Part shown: one piece after another, positions 52,783 to 62,692 of the stretch
Numbering within the stretch: the first letter of the stretch is position 1
Layout of the letters: each line of letters starts with the position of its first letter
NCBI GenBank assembly: GCA_964640305.1
Contig: CAZXFF010000006.1
Location: 1-63,539 of the forward strand
Reading direction: 5' to 3'
DNA: 63,539 nt
From: Coprenecus sp964640305
Lineage (GTDB): Bacteria; Bacteroidota; Bacteroidia; Bacteroidales; UBA932
Notes under the pieces: generated by a model
The model's input: the letters and a program-made list of their open reading frames with translations, nothing else
The model's database searches: none
Told to the model about the DNA's origin: nothing
Translations under genes and position numbers: made by a program

Positions 52783-54958
52783 TTTCAGAATCCGTGCGTT
52801 GCATGAGTTTTCGACGCACAAGTCCGAAAGGTTTTTTGAAGAGGACCGTCCGGTTTCCGAATATTTCGGAGAGCATGTATTCGATATGGAGAAAATGCGC
52901 AGGTATTTGTCCCCGGATGCCTATTCCGCAGTCCTTTCATCCCGGAAAGATGGTGTAGGAATAGACAGGAAGTACGCAGACCAGATTGCTGCAGGCATGA
53001 AGACATGGGCAGTCAAGATGGGAGCAACGCACTATACACACTGGTTCCACCCCATGACAGATTCAACCGCTGAAAAGCATGAAGCTTTCATAGATAGGGA
53101 TAAAGACGGGAACCTGTTTGAGAATTTCAACGGAAATTCCCTTGTACAGCAGGAGCCGGATGCCTCCAGTTTTCCGAACGGAGGACTCAGAAACACTTTT
53201 GAAGCGAGAGGATATACTGCGTGGGATCCAAGTTCCCCTGCTTTCATAATAGACAATACTCTTTGTATCCCCACGATTTTCGTTTCCTATACAGGAGAAT
53301 CCCTGGATATGAAGACCCCTATGCTCAAGTCGCTGAGAGCCATAGACAAAGCTGCGACAGACCTGATCCGGCTTTTCGACAAGAATGTCAGGAAGGTGGA
53401 CTGCATGATTGGACCTGAACAGGAGTATTTCCTCATTGATGACGCGTTTTTCCGTGCACGTCCAGACCTTCAGATATGCAACCGGACTTTGATAGGACAC
53501 ACTGCAGCGAAGGACCAGCAGCTGGAAGACCATTATTTCGGTACCATTCCTTCTAGGACCATGGCATTCATGAAGGATTTCGAGACATGTGCCTACAAAT
53601 TGGGGATCTTGCTGAAAACCAGACATAACGAGGTCGCTCCAAATCAGTTCGAGTGTGCTCCCCTGTATTGCGAAGCAAACCTTGCCATAGACCAGAACCT
53701 GATTCTGATGCTGCTTATGCGCAAGGTGGCCAAGAAGCACCATTTCAAGGTCCTCTTTCACGAGAAGCCTTTCCTCGGTGTAAACGGATCAGGCAAGCAC
53801 TGTAACTGGTCGCTGGTGACCGATACAGGGGTAAACCTTCTGGCTCCTGGCAGGACTCCCCGTACGAATCTGCAGTTCCTGAGCGTTTTCGTGTCAGTGA
53901 TCAGGGCTGTATCCGAACACCATTCCCTGCTGATGTCTACAGTCGCTACCTTGAACAATTCATACCGCCTTGGCGGCAACGAAGCGCCCCCTGCAGTAAT
54001 GTCGGTTTTTATCGGCACAACGCTGGACAGGGTTCTTGACAGCATAGAAGGGATGGATGAAAGGGAAATAAACGGGGCAGAAGGACACCGTCTTAACATA
54101 GTAAAGGAAATTCCCGAAATCCTGCCGGACAATACTGACCGGAACAGGACTTCTCCATTTGCCTTCACAGGTAACAGGTTCGAATTCAGGGCAGTGGGGT
54201 CTTCAGTGAATATCTCGTACCCGATGTTCGTCCTGAATACTGCAGTCGCCCAGCAGCTCAGGCGTTTCAAATCGATGGTGGATGGTCTTATTGCTTCCGG
54301 AGAAAAGCAGGAAGATGCAGTCTTCAAGGTAATACGCCAGTTTATAACCGAGTCCAGGAAAATACGATTCGAAGGCAACGGCTACAGCAGGGAGTGGCAG
54401 GAAGAGGCAGCCTCCAGAGGACTTGAAGCGGTCAGGGATGTGCCTTCCGCGAATCTTACCCTTCTGCGTCCGGAGACCATATCCCTTTTCGAAGAGTTCG
54501 AAGTCTTGTCGGCAAGGGAACTACATGCCCGTTGCGAGGTCCTTCAGGAAACCTATACCAAGAAGCTGCAGATCGAAGCGAGGGTCTTGGGTGATCTGAT
54601 AGTGAATCACGTGATACCGACAACAATCAAATTCCAGAATACCCTTATCGACAATGCCCGCGGGCTTAGGGACCTTTTCGGAGAGGAAAGGCTTGAGTCC
54701 ATTTGCGGTTCACAGCTCAGGCTTATTGAAAAGATTTCCGGTTATGTCGAAAATCTCAGGGTACTGGTGCATGACATGATTGCCGAACGGAAGAAAGCCA
54801 ATCTTATTGAAGACCAGAACGAGAAGGCAAAAGCATACACATCATGCGTGCTTCCGTATATGGAGAAGATACGTACCGTTTCCGACAAGCTGGAAATGCT
54901 TGTAGATGATGAAATGTGGCATCTTCCCAAATACCGTGAAATGCTTTTGAGCAGGTAA
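52775..54958 (+). CDS. glnN: Glutamine synthetase type III
   Basis: A 727-residue GSIII protein, the expected length. Typical blocks: YFGEHVFDMEKMRRYLSPDA, HYTHWFHPMTDSTAEKHEAF, the Glu cluster IGPEQEYFLIDDAFF, TRHNEVAPNQFECAPLY, the active-site NGSGKHCNWSLVTDTGVNLL and NRTSPFAFTGNRFEFRAVGS. It makes glutamine from glutamate, ammonia and ATP. The 8-bp overlap with the cyclase gene suggests translational coupling. Confidence 0.97.
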   Translation: MSNFRIRALHEFSTHKSERFFEEDRPVSEYFGEHVFDMEKMRRYLSPDAYSAVLSSRKDGVGIDRKYADQIAAGMKTWAVKMGATHYTHWFHPMTDSTAEKHEAFIDRDKDGNLFENFNGNSLVQQEPDASSFPNGGLRNTFEARGYTAWDPSSPAFIIDNTLCIPTIFVSYTGESLDMKTPMLKSLRAIDKAATDLIRLFDKNVRKVDCMIGPEQEYFLIDDAFFRARPDLQICNRTLIGHTAAKDQQLEDHYFGTIPSRTMAFMKDFETCAYKLGILLKTRHNEVAPNQFECAPLYCEANLAIDQNLILMLLMRKVAKKHHFKVLFHEKPFLGVNGSGKHCNWSLVTDTGVNLLAPGRTPRTNLQFLSVFVSVIRAVSEHHSLLMSTVATLNNSYRLGGNEAPPAVMSVFIGTTLDRVLDSIEGMDEREINGAEGHRLNIVKEIPEILPDNTDRNRTSPFAFTGNRFEFRAVGSSVNISYPMFVLNTAVAQQLRRFKSMVDGLIASGEKQEDAVFKVIRQFITESRKIRFEGNGYSREWQEEAASRGLEAVRDVPSANLTLLRPETISLFEEFEVLSARELHARCEVLQETYTKKLQIEARVLGDLIVNHVIPTTIKFQNTLIDNARGLRDLFGEERLESICGSQLRLIEKISGYVENLRVLVHDMIAERKKANLIEDQNEKAKAYTSCVLPYMEKIRTVSDKLEMLVDDEMWHLPKYREMLLSR

Positions 54959-55130
54959 CGACGGGTGACAGGTTCTGATTCAGGTGTGTTTGTTCTTCTG
55001 TGTGCAGGACAATCCAGCCTCTTGCCGTTTTTTCAGGAAAATCGGTAAATGAATAAAATTGTTCGATATTTCCCTTTTTATCATTAATTTCGCAGGTTTG
55101 AATTTATAAGTAGAATTAAGTAGTTTTTTT

Positions 55131-57782
55131 ATGGAGCTGTCAGCTAAATACAATCCTGCGGAAGTCGAGGATAAATGGTATTCTTATTGGTTGAAAAACA
55201 AATTCTTTCACTCGGAGCCTGATTCGAGGGAGCCTTATACAGTGGTAATACCGCCGCCCAATGTGACAGGAGTACTTCACATGGGACACATGCTCAACAA
55301 TACTATTCAGGATGTCCTTGTGCGCAGAGCAAGAATGCTCGGCAAGAATGCCTGCTGGGTACCAGGTACTGACCATGCATCCATTGCGACAGAGGCGAAG
55401 GTAGTGGCAAAGCTGAAAGCAGAAGGCATTGACAAGGCATCGCTGACGAGAGATGAATTCATGAAGCATGCCTGGGAGTGGAAGGAAAAGCACGGCGGCA
55501 TCATTCTCGAGCAGCTCAAAAAACTAGGGGCTTCATGTGACTGGGACAGGACCCGTTTTACCATGGATCCGGCGCTTAGTGAGGCAGTAATAAACACTTT
55601 CGTATATTTCTACAAGAAAGGATATATCTACAGAGGGATCCGTATGGTAAACTGGGATCCCCAGTCCCTGACAGCGGTCAGCGACGAAGAAGTTATCCAC
55701 AAGGAGACCAAATCGAAACTGTATTACCTGAGATACATGGTGTCTGAAGGTGGCAAACCTTCAGACAAGGACTATATAGTGATAGCTACAACCCGTCCTG
55801 AGACCATCATGGCTGATGCGGCTGTATGCATAAACCCTGAGGACCCCCGTTATACCCACCTCAAGGGTAAAAAGATTTTCATCCCGTTAATCAACAAGGA
55901 GATACCCATTATCGAGGACTCGTATGTTACAATGGATTTCGGTACAGGTTGTCTGAAGGTCACACCTGCACACGATGTGAACGACTACGAAATAGGAATC
56001 CGCCATAACCTTCCTGTTATTGATATAATAGACGATCATGGCCGGTTGAACGAAAAGGCCCAGATCCTCGTAGGCGAAGACAGGTTTGCAGCACGCAAGA
56101 AGATAGTGAAGATGCTTGCCGAAGCAGGACAGCTCGAAAAAGAAGAGGATTACATGTCTCCAGTGGGTCACTCCGAGAGGACAAATGCGGTGATAGAGCC
56201 CAAACTCTCCCAGCAGTGGTTTATCCGTATGGAAGCACTGGCCAAGGATTCTCTTGCCAGGGTGGAAAGCGGGGAAATCAAGCTTATTCCTGAAAAATTC
56301 AAGAATACTTACCGTCACTGGATGGAGAATGCCCGCGACTGGTGCATATCCCGCCAGCTTTGGTGGGGACAGCAGATCCCTGCATACTATCTCCCGGACG
56401 GCAGGTATGTTGTAGAGGCTACTCCCGAGGCTGCTCTTGAGGCTGCCAGGAAGTTGGATCCGGACATCCAGGCTTCGGATCTGAAGAGGGATGAGGATGT
56501 ACTCGATACCTGGTTTTCTTCATGGCTGTGGCCGATTTCGGTTTTCGATCCGGCCAAGCCGGGCTTTCCTGAAAAGGAAGGCAATGCCGACCTGAAATAC
56601 TATTATCCGACCAACGATCTGGTAACGGCTCCGGATATAATTTTCTTCTGGGTAGCCAGAATGGTAATGGCCGGAAATGAATTCATGGGCAAGATACCTT
56701 TCCGTAACGTATATTTCACCGGTACCGTAAGGGACAAGCTGGGCAGGAAGATGTCCAAGTCTCTCGGTAACTCGCCTGACCCCATCCTGCTTATGGACCA
56801 GTACGGGGCAGATGGAGTAAGGATAGGAATGCTTCTGTGTACAGCGGCCGGAAACGATATACTTTTCGATGAATCTCAGGTAGAGCAAGGACGCAATTTC
56901 TGCAACAAGATATGGAATGCCTACCGTCTTGTCAAAGGATGGGAGGCGGATGCTGCCCTTGCGCAGCCGTCCCATTCTGCAGCAGCTGTAAAATGGTTTA
57001 CATACAAGCTGAACAGGGAGATAGTGACTGTAAACGACCATTTCTCCAAATTCAGGATTTCGGATGCCCTTATGGCTATCTACAAGCTGTTCTGGGATGA
57101 TTTCTGCGCATGGTATCTGGAGATTGTGAAGCCTGCGTACGGACATCCAGTAGATAAGGCTACCTATGATGCTACTATCGGATTTTTCGATACCCTGCTG
57201 AAGCTTCTGCATCCTATAATGCCTTTCATTACCGAAGAACTCTGGCACAATATTTCTGACCGTCCCGAAGGTGCTACTATCATGTTCGAGCAGGTTCCGC
57301 AGGGCGGAGAGTTCGATGAACGCTTCATTGCCGGCTTCGACAAGGCGGTCGAGACAATCGCAGCCATCAGGAATATCCGTCAGAAGAAGGGAATATCACC
57401 TAAGGAGCCCCTTTCGCTTATGGTGAAGGGAGATTTTCCGGAATCCCTATCTGAAGTAATCACTAGAATGGGCAATATCTCCGGAATTTCCAGAGTTGAT
57501 GAGTTCGGCGGCAAGGAACTTGGAGTTTCTTTCCTGGTGGGAACCACCGAGATGTTCGTACCTATGGAAGGAAAGGCTGATACTGCTGAAGAGCTTGCAA
57601 AGGCAAAAGCGGATCTGGAAAGATACCGCAATTTCCTTAGGGGTGTGGAGACCAAACTTTCCAATGAAAAATTCGTGAAGAATGCTCCGGAGGCTGTGGT
57701 GAAGAATGAGGAAAAGAAACGTGCGGATGCACTTGCGAAGATAGAGAGTCTGACCAAAACCGTAGAATTGTTAAGCAAGTAG
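55131..57782 (+). CDS. valS: Valyl-tRNA synthetase
   Basis: An 883-residue class I synthetase with the HIGH motif in PPPNVTGVLHMGHMLNNTIQ, the KMSKS loop RKMSKSLGNSPDPIL, the editing domain between (TTRPETIMADAAVCINPEDP) and a C-terminal coiled-coil tRNA arm (EELAKAKADLERYRNFLRGV). It charges tRNA-Val and edits Thr. The 172-bp upstream gap holds no clear consensus promoter or T-box. Confidence 0.98.
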   Translation: MELSAKYNPAEVEDKWYSYWLKNKFFHSEPDSREPYTVVIPPPNVTGVLHMGHMLNNTIQDVLVRRARMLGKNACWVPGTDHASIATEAKVVAKLKAEGIDKASLTRDEFMKHAWEWKEKHGGIILEQLKKLGASCDWDRTRFTMDPALSEAVINTFVYFYKKGYIYRGIRMVNWDPQSLTAVSDEEVIHKETKSKLYYLRYMVSEGGKPSDKDYIVIATTRPETIMADAAVCINPEDPRYTHLKGKKIFIPLINKEIPIIEDSYVTMDFGTGCLKVTPAHDVNDYEIGIRHNLPVIDIIDDHGRLNEKAQILVGEDRFAARKKIVKMLAEAGQLEKEEDYMSPVGHSERTNAVIEPKLSQQWFIRMEALAKDSLARVESGEIKLIPEKFKNTYRHWMENARDWCISRQLWWGQQIPAYYLPDGRYVVEATPEAALEAARKLDPDIQASDLKRDEDVLDTWFSSWLWPISVFDPAKPGFPEKEGNADLKYYYPTNDLVTAPDIIFFWVARMVMAGNEFMGKIPFRNVYFTGTVRDKLGRKMSKSLGNSPDPILLMDQYGADGVRIGMLLCTAAGNDILFDESQVEQGRNFCNKIWNAYRLVKGWEADAALAQPSHSAAAVKWFTYKLNREIVTVNDHFSKFRISDALMAIYKLFWDDFCAWYLEIVKPAYGHPVDKATYDATIGFFDTLLKLLHPIMPFITEELWHNISDRPEGATIMFEQVPQGGEFDERFIAGFDKAVETIAAIRNIRQKKGISPKEPLSLMVKGDFPESLSEVITRMGNISGISRVDEFGGKELGVSFLVGTTEMFVPMEGKADTAEELAKAKADLERYRNFLRGVETKLSNEKFVKNAPEAVVKNEEKKRADALAKIESLTKTVELLSK

Positions 57783-57786
57783 TCCG

Positions 57787-58224
57787 ATGTTCTGTTCTTC
57801 CGAAACATTTATAGAAGTAAGATATTACGAGACTGACCAGATGGGTATAGTCCACCACTCCAACTATGTACGCTATTTCGAGTGCGGTAGGCACAAGTTC
57901 CTGATCGATGCCGGCCTCCCTATTACGGAGCTGGAAAGGCAGGGAATAATGATGCCTGTAGTTTCTGTGGAGGTCAATTACAGGACTCCGGCCAGGATGG
58001 GGGATGTGTTGAGGGTTGTTTCCAGGGTCGAAAAGGAGCCTATGGCCAGGATCGAAGTACTTACGGATATATACCGCTGTCAGGATGGGGAAAAAGTATG
58101 TGACGGCAAGGTTGTACTTGGATTCATCCACAGCGATACGCGCAGGCCTACCCGTGTCCCGAAAGCTTTTCTGGATGCATTTTACAAATTAAGCGAAAAA
58201 CAGGCGGATGATATCGATAAATAA
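57787..58224 (+). CDS. YbgC/FadM-type acyl-CoA thioesterase
   Basis: A 145-residue single-hotdog protein with VRYYETDQMGIVHHSNYVRY (the Asp nucleophile/base of the 4-hydroxybenzoyl-CoA thioesterase group) and VSVEVNYRTPARMGDVLRVV. It hydrolyses acyl-CoA thioesters; the chain is not predictable. It starts 4 nt after valS and overlaps the ABC-F gene by 17 bp. Confidence 0.9.
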   Translation: MFCSSETFIEVRYYETDQMGIVHHSNYVRYFECGRHKFLIDAGLPITELERQGIMMPVVSVEVNYRTPARMGDVLRVVSRVEKEPMARIEVLTDIYRCQDGEKVCDGKVVLGFIHSDTRRPTRVPKAFLDAFYKLSEKQADDIDK

Positions 58225-60181
58225 TGTCACTGTCGCTTTTGGCGGTGTCCCGCTCCTTGAGGATATAAACTTCCATATCAATGACGGGGAACATCTGGCC
58301 CTCACCGGGAAAAACGGTGCCGGGAAAAGTACGCTTCTGAAACTGATTGCAGGAGTGGAACATCCTGCTTCCGGGACGGTGATGATGACAAAGGGGACCA
58401 GAGTCGGATATCTGCCGCAGATAACGGATTATGCGAAGGAAGAGACTGTAATCGATGCGGCCATGTCTGTTTTCGCTGCGCAGTTCGGAATGGAGGAAAG
58501 GGTGGATGCGATTGGAAGGGAACTGGCTGAGAGGACTGATTATGAGTCTGCTTCATACCATAAGCTGATTGTTGAACTAAATGATCTGAATGACAGGCTC
58601 TCCATATTGAGGACAGAGTCGCCACAGGTTATAGCCGAGAAGACGCTTGTGGGGTTGGGATTCAGAAAAGGTGAGTTGGGCAGGAACCGCAGTACTTTCT
58701 CCCAGGGTTGGAACATGAGGGTGGAACTGGCAAAGGTTCTCTTGTCCAAGCCTGATGTGCTTCTGCTGGACGAACCTACCAACCATCTGGATATCGAATC
58801 CATACAGTGGATAGAGAACTACCTGGCTTCATACAGGGGTGCGCTTGTCCTTATCTCACATGACCGTCGTTTCCTGGACAATGTTACATCCAGGACTGTG
58901 GATATAGTCCTCGGTAAGATTTATGACTATAAGGTCTCTTATTCCAAATACGTCGAATTGCGCAGGGAGAGGATGGAACAGCAGAAGGCGGCATATGAGA
59001 ATCAGCAGAGGATGATCGAGAAAACGGAGGAGTTTATAGAGCGCTTCCGTTACAAACCCACGAAATCAAATCAGGTCCAGTCCCGTATCAAACAACTTGA
59101 GAAGATAGAGAGGATAGAAATAGATCTTGATGACAAGTCGGCGCTCAACGTCAGGTTTGCACCGGCCCCAAGATCAGGTCAGGTGGTTTTCTCTGCCAAG
59201 GGACTTACGGGCGGATACCGGTCCGGGGAAGGAGACGGCCGACCTCCAAAGGTGGTTTTTTCGGATGTGGATCTGACAGTGGAAAGAGGGGAGAAGGTTG
59301 CATTCGTGGGCAGGAACGGAGAGGGCAAGAGTACGATGATGAAGATCATTACCGGAGAGCTGCCTGTACTTGCAGGAGAGGCAGGTACAGGATATAATGT
59401 GGCTCTTGGTTACTATGCGCAGAATCAGGAAGATGTCCTGGACAGGAACGACACTGTCTATGATACATTGGACAAGGTGGCTGTCGGGGATATCCGGACC
59501 AGACTGAGGGATATTCTCGGGGCTTTTCTCTTCAAGGACAATGATATTGATAAAAAAGTGGCTGTCCTGAGCGGGGGAGAGCGTTCCCGTCTTGCAATGG
59601 CTAAGCTGATACTTCATCCATACAATCTTCTGGTACTGGACGAGCCTACCAACCATATGGATATCCGTTCCAAGGATGTACTGAAGCAGGCTCTTGCAAA
59701 ATATGACGGTACGCTTATAATAGTATCGCACGACAGGGATTTCCTGGATGGTCTGGTAAACAAGGTATATGAGTTCCGAGACGGAAAAGTGAAGGAGCAT
59801 CTGGGAGGAATCTCAGACTTCCTGTACCGCCAGAAGATACAGTCTCTCCAGGAACTTGAGAAGCCATCATCCGGAGTGGCTGCACCGTCCCCTTCTGCAC
59901 AGAAGAAGACACCGGCGCAGGAAAAGAAAGTCCAGCCGGCAGCAATTCAGGAAAAACCCTCAGCATTGTCATTCGAAGAACAGAAGGAACAGAGGAGGAA
60001 GCAGAAACGGATCGAACAGTGTGAGAAGAAGATAGCGGAACTGGAGGCAGCTATGAAAAAGATAGAGGAACAGCTGAGCGCCCCTCCTGCCGGAATGGAC
60101 ATTGATTCTGCAACCAGGGAATATCTGGAACTCAAGCGTCTGTTGGACAAGGAAATGGATGAGTGGGTCTCCTTAAGCTGA
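58208..60181 (+). CDS. ABC-F family ATPase (translation factor or antibiotic-resistance type)
   Basis: A 657-residue protein without membrane helices and with two ABC domains. Walker A motifs are GKNGAGKSTLLKLI and GRNGEGKSTMMKII; signatures are FSQGWNMRVELAKVL and LSGGERSRLAMAKLIL, each followed by a DEPTNHLDI- or DEPTNHMDI-type Walker B. A charged linker joins them (about 245-320), and a C-terminal coiled coil (RRKQKRIEQCEKKIAELEAA) resembles Uup/EttA-like factors. ABC-F proteins bind the ribosomal E site; a housekeeping Uup-type role is more likely than drug resistance. Confidence 0.93.
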   Translation: MISINNVTVAFGGVPLLEDINFHINDGEHLALTGKNGAGKSTLLKLIAGVEHPASGTVMMTKGTRVGYLPQITDYAKEETVIDAAMSVFAAQFGMEERVDAIGRELAERTDYESASYHKLIVELNDLNDRLSILRTESPQVIAEKTLVGLGFRKGELGRNRSTFSQGWNMRVELAKVLLSKPDVLLLDEPTNHLDIESIQWIENYLASYRGALVLISHDRRFLDNVTSRTVDIVLGKIYDYKVSYSKYVELRRERMEQQKAAYENQQRMIEKTEEFIERFRYKPTKSNQVQSRIKQLEKIERIEIDLDDKSALNVRFAPAPRSGQVVFSAKGLTGGYRSGEGDGRPPKVVFSDVDLTVERGEKVAFVGRNGEGKSTMMKIITGELPVLAGEAGTGYNVALGYYAQNQEDVLDRNDTVYDTLDKVAVGDIRTRLRDILGAFLFKDNDIDKKVAVLSGGERSRLAMAKLILHPYNLLVLDEPTNHMDIRSKDVLKQALAKYDGTLIIVSHDRDFLDGLVNKVYEFRDGKVKEHLGGISDFLYRQKIQSLQELEKPSSGVAAPSPSAQKKTPAQEKKVQPAAIQEKPSALSFEEQKEQRRKQKRIEQCEKKIAELEAAMKKIEEQLSAPPAGMDIDSATREYLELKRLLDKEMDEWVSLS

Positions 60182-60182
60182 A

Positions 60183-60947
60183 ATGGGAATATATAATAAT
60201 ATGGATACTGAAAACCGGAATTATATCATTTACGGGATGCATCCCGTAACGGAGGCAGTGGTCTCCGGAAAACAGATTGACAAAGTATTGCTCAAGCAGG
60301 GACTGGAAGGTGTTCAGTTCCGTTCCCTGTTACAGCTTCTGAAGGACAGGAATGTACCTTTCCAGTTTGTCCCGGCAGAAAGGCTTGCCCGTGTCGGGAA
60401 CGGAAGAAACCAGGGAGTGGTTGCATATCTGTCCAGGATAGATTATGCTCCTTTTGAGGAAGTTGTGGAGAGGGCTCTGGAAAAGAATCCCGCACCGGTA
60501 TTCATAATGCTGGACGGCGTGAGCGATGTACGGAATCTGGGGGCTATAGCCAGAAGTGCAGAATGTGCAGGAGCGAGTGCCATTATCTTGCCAGCCAAAG
60601 GGGGAGCGGCTATCAATGCTGACGGTATAAAGGCTTCTGCAGGTGCTTTGCTCAGAATGGATGTGTGCAAGACCCAGAACTTGAGAATACCGTTGTATTA
60701 TCTTAAAGAAAAAGGTTTTCTGGTGGTAGGTGCTACGGAAAAGGCTTCTTCACTGATCTACGATGCCGATTTCCGGAAACCGCTTGTAATAGTGATGGGG
60801 TCTGAAGGCAAAGGGATTTCAGATTCAGTGCTGTCCTTGTGTGATGTTCAGGCGAAAATACCCATGACAGGCGAAACAGGGTCCCTGAATGTGTCTGTCG
60901 CAACTTCCATTGTGCTGTTTGAAGTAGTAAGGCAGAGATTGCAGTAA
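60183..60947 (+). CDS. rlmB: 23S rRNA 2'-O-ribose methyltransferase, RlmB/TrmH family
   Basis: A 254-residue SPOUT methylase with an N-terminal substrate-binding domain (YIIYGMHPVTEAVVSGKQID) and the trefoil-knot motifs MLDGVSDVRNLGAIARSAEC, VIVMGSEGKGISDSVLSL and GSLNVSVATSIVLFEVVRQR. RlmB methylates G2251 in 23S rRNA. An ATG at 60201 (MDTENRNYIIYG) is an equally plausible start. It is the last gene before a strong terminator. Confidence 0.92.
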   Translation: MGIYNNMDTENRNYIIYGMHPVTEAVVSGKQIDKVLLKQGLEGVQFRSLLQLLKDRNVPFQFVPAERLARVGNGRNQGVVAYLSRIDYAPFEEVVERALEKNPAPVFIMLDGVSDVRNLGAIARSAECAGASAIILPAKGGAAINADGIKASAGALLRMDVCKTQNLRIPLYYLKEKGFLVVGATEKASSLIYDADFRKPLVIVMGSEGKGISDSVLSLCDVQAKIPMTGETGSLNVSVATSIVLFEVVRQRLQ

Positions 60948-60966
60948 TGTGAAAATGGTAAAAGAA

Positions 60967-60997
60967 AAGGCCGGTCCAATAAAGGACCGGCCTTTTT
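60967..60997. terminator. Strong bidirectional terminator between rlmB and the M28 gene
   Basis: GGCCGGTCC at 60969-60977, a six-base AATAAA loop and GGACCGGCC at 60984-60992, flanked by A and T runs. It can serve both convergent genes. Confidence 0.92.
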
Positions 60998-61014
60998 ATT
61001 AATTCAGAAAGGAT

Positions 61015-62667
61015 TTATTTTTCCTGGTTTTCGATGTATACTGCGCTTGAAGGAAGTTTTTCAGGCAGGTTCGCTATACCCCAGAGAACGATTGCGTTTA
61101 CGATAGAGGTGTGCTCCATGTATTCGGGAATGCTCTTGGTATAGAGGTCTCTGTCGGTATGCCAGATTTCACCGTAAGAGAAATCGTATCCGAGAGGGTC
61201 ACCTGTACCGAATGAAATTGAAGGAACACCGTTTACGGTAAAGTATGCATGGTCGCTTCCTCCGGCTGAGGTAGGTTTGTGTACAGGATACCTTGAACTC
61301 TTGTTAAGTGTGAAGGGGAATCTGGGGTCAAGGTTGAACAGAGGCTCGCAGATAGGGAGAAGCTGGTCGTACCATTCTTCAGGGACGGTCATGCTGTTGG
61401 CAACTGTAGGACCACCGTCACGGTTGAAATAGTTTACGATGTTTTCCCATTTGTCTTCATTGTGCTCAACCCAGTATTTTGAGCCGATGAGTCCGAATTC
61501 TTCACCTGCCCACAAAGCGAACACGATGGTACGTTTGGGTTTTGCACCTGCTTCAGCAAGCAGTCTGGCAGCTTCCATTGTGGGAGCGATACCGGTACCG
61601 CAGTCAACGCCTCCGGTTGCAACATCGTAGGCGTCCAGGTGACCTCCGCATATTACATACTCATCGGGGAATTCTTCACCTTTCATATATGCAACTACGT
61701 TGTGGAAAGGTACGGGACCCATGAAGAAATGATTACGGATGTCGAATTCCAGCAGTACAAGTTCCCTGAGTTTTACTTTTTCTTCTATCATCCTGTACTG
61801 TCTTTCGTCCAGTTTGATGTCGGGGATGGTGGGAAGGGTTTCCCATGTCATGGTCCAGCAGTTCCTGTCGTTGAGGGTTGTAATAGGCACTCTTGAAGAC
61901 TGGATTACACCGAGGATTCCTGCTTCGCGCATTTCCTTGAAGAACAGACCGGGCTCTTCGATAAGAGGTATTATTTCCTTGTCTTTCAGTTGCTCAAGCT
62001 GTGCGGAAAGTTTCTTTGCCTTGGAAGGGTTCTTTTCTATTTCCTTCTGGATTTCAGCTCTCTTGGCTGCCATTTCGCGGTTGTATATCCTGTTTTCGGC
62101 ATTGACTTTTTCAATGGAGTCGTTCTTGGCGATGATCCTTGCCCTCATTTCGTCTCCCTTTTCAGTATAGTCAATGGGACGGCCGTTGTTTACACCGCCG
62201 ATCAGAACCCATGCTCCTTCAAGTGTCTTTTTCATCCTTGCAAGCTGGGCTTTGGTCTTGGGCTCAAGGACCACATGGCCTCTCTGGAGACCTTTTGTAC
62301 CTGCTGTATAGCTGGGAGTTGTAAAATGCAGAGCAACGTCTCCGTTGATCATACGGCCGAACCAGGGACCGCGGTTGAATCCTACCGGCATTTCACCTGC
62401 ATATTCCTTTCTGGCTTCAAGGCCCCACTTCTGGAACATGTACACAGCCCAGTCTGCGGCATGGTTATAGGCATCGGATCCGATAGGGCGGCCGCCGAAA
62501 CGGTTGGTTACTACATCCAGATGTTCCATTGTCCTGTTGTCTTCAGCTGCAATGCTGATGACCTTGTTGACAACCGGATCGGAGGTCTGGGCTTCCGCCA
62601 ATGTGGAAGTTGCTGTAAAAACAAAGCCTGTCAAGGCTAAACTCAGTAATATTGTTTTTTGTTTCAT
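61015..62667 (-). CDS. M28-family zinc aminopeptidase/carboxypeptidase, secreted
   Basis: A 550-residue protein starting MKQKTILLSLALTGFVFT (signal, cleaved near AEAQ). A longer in-frame start adds 23 unrelated residues. M28 zinc ligands and catalytic residues: ICGGHLDAYDVATGGVDCGT (His, Asp), WAGEEFGLIGSKYWVEHN (Glu-Glu), FNRDGGPT (Asp) and the later His in GEIWHTDRD. A PA-like insert with a charged coiled segment lies at about 195-260. It probably trims peptides in the periplasm. Confidence 0.92.
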   Translation of the reverse strand: MKQKTILLSLALTGFVFTATSTLAEAQTSDPVVNKVISIAAEDNRTMEHLDVVTNRFGGRPIGSDAYNHAADWAVYMFQKWGLEARKEYAGEMPVGFNRGPWFGRMINGDVALHFTTPSYTAGTKGLQRGHVVLEPKTKAQLARMKKTLEGAWVLIGGVNNGRPIDYTEKGDEMRARIIAKNDSIEKVNAENRIYNREMAAKRAEIQKEIEKNPSKAKKLSAQLEQLKDKEIIPLIEEPGLFFKEMREAGILGVIQSSRVPITTLNDRNCWTMTWETLPTIPDIKLDERQYRMIEEKVKLRELVLLEFDIRNHFFMGPVPFHNVVAYMKGEEFPDEYVICGGHLDAYDVATGGVDCGTGIAPTMEAARLLAEAGAKPKRTIVFALWAGEEFGLIGSKYWVEHNEDKWENIVNYFNRDGGPTVANSMTVPEEWYDQLLPICEPLFNLDPRFPFTLNKSSRYPVHKPTSAGGSDHAYFTVNGVPSISFGTGDPLGYDFSYGEIWHTDRDLYTKSIPEYMEHTSIVNAIVLWGIANLPEKLPSSAVYIENQEK

Positions 62668-62692
62668 AGGGTTGATAATTAATATTGAGTTG

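Noticed and set aside
54959..55130. T-box or other riboswitch before valS
   Set aside because: No T-box sequence, stem-loop series or terminator/antiterminator was seen in the 172-bp gap, and T-boxes are rare in Bacteroidota.
58208..60181. ABC-F protein as a dedicated antibiotic-resistance determinant
   Set aside because: It sits in a housekeeping run (valS, thioesterase, rlmB) and has the C-terminal coiled coil of general ABC-F factors.
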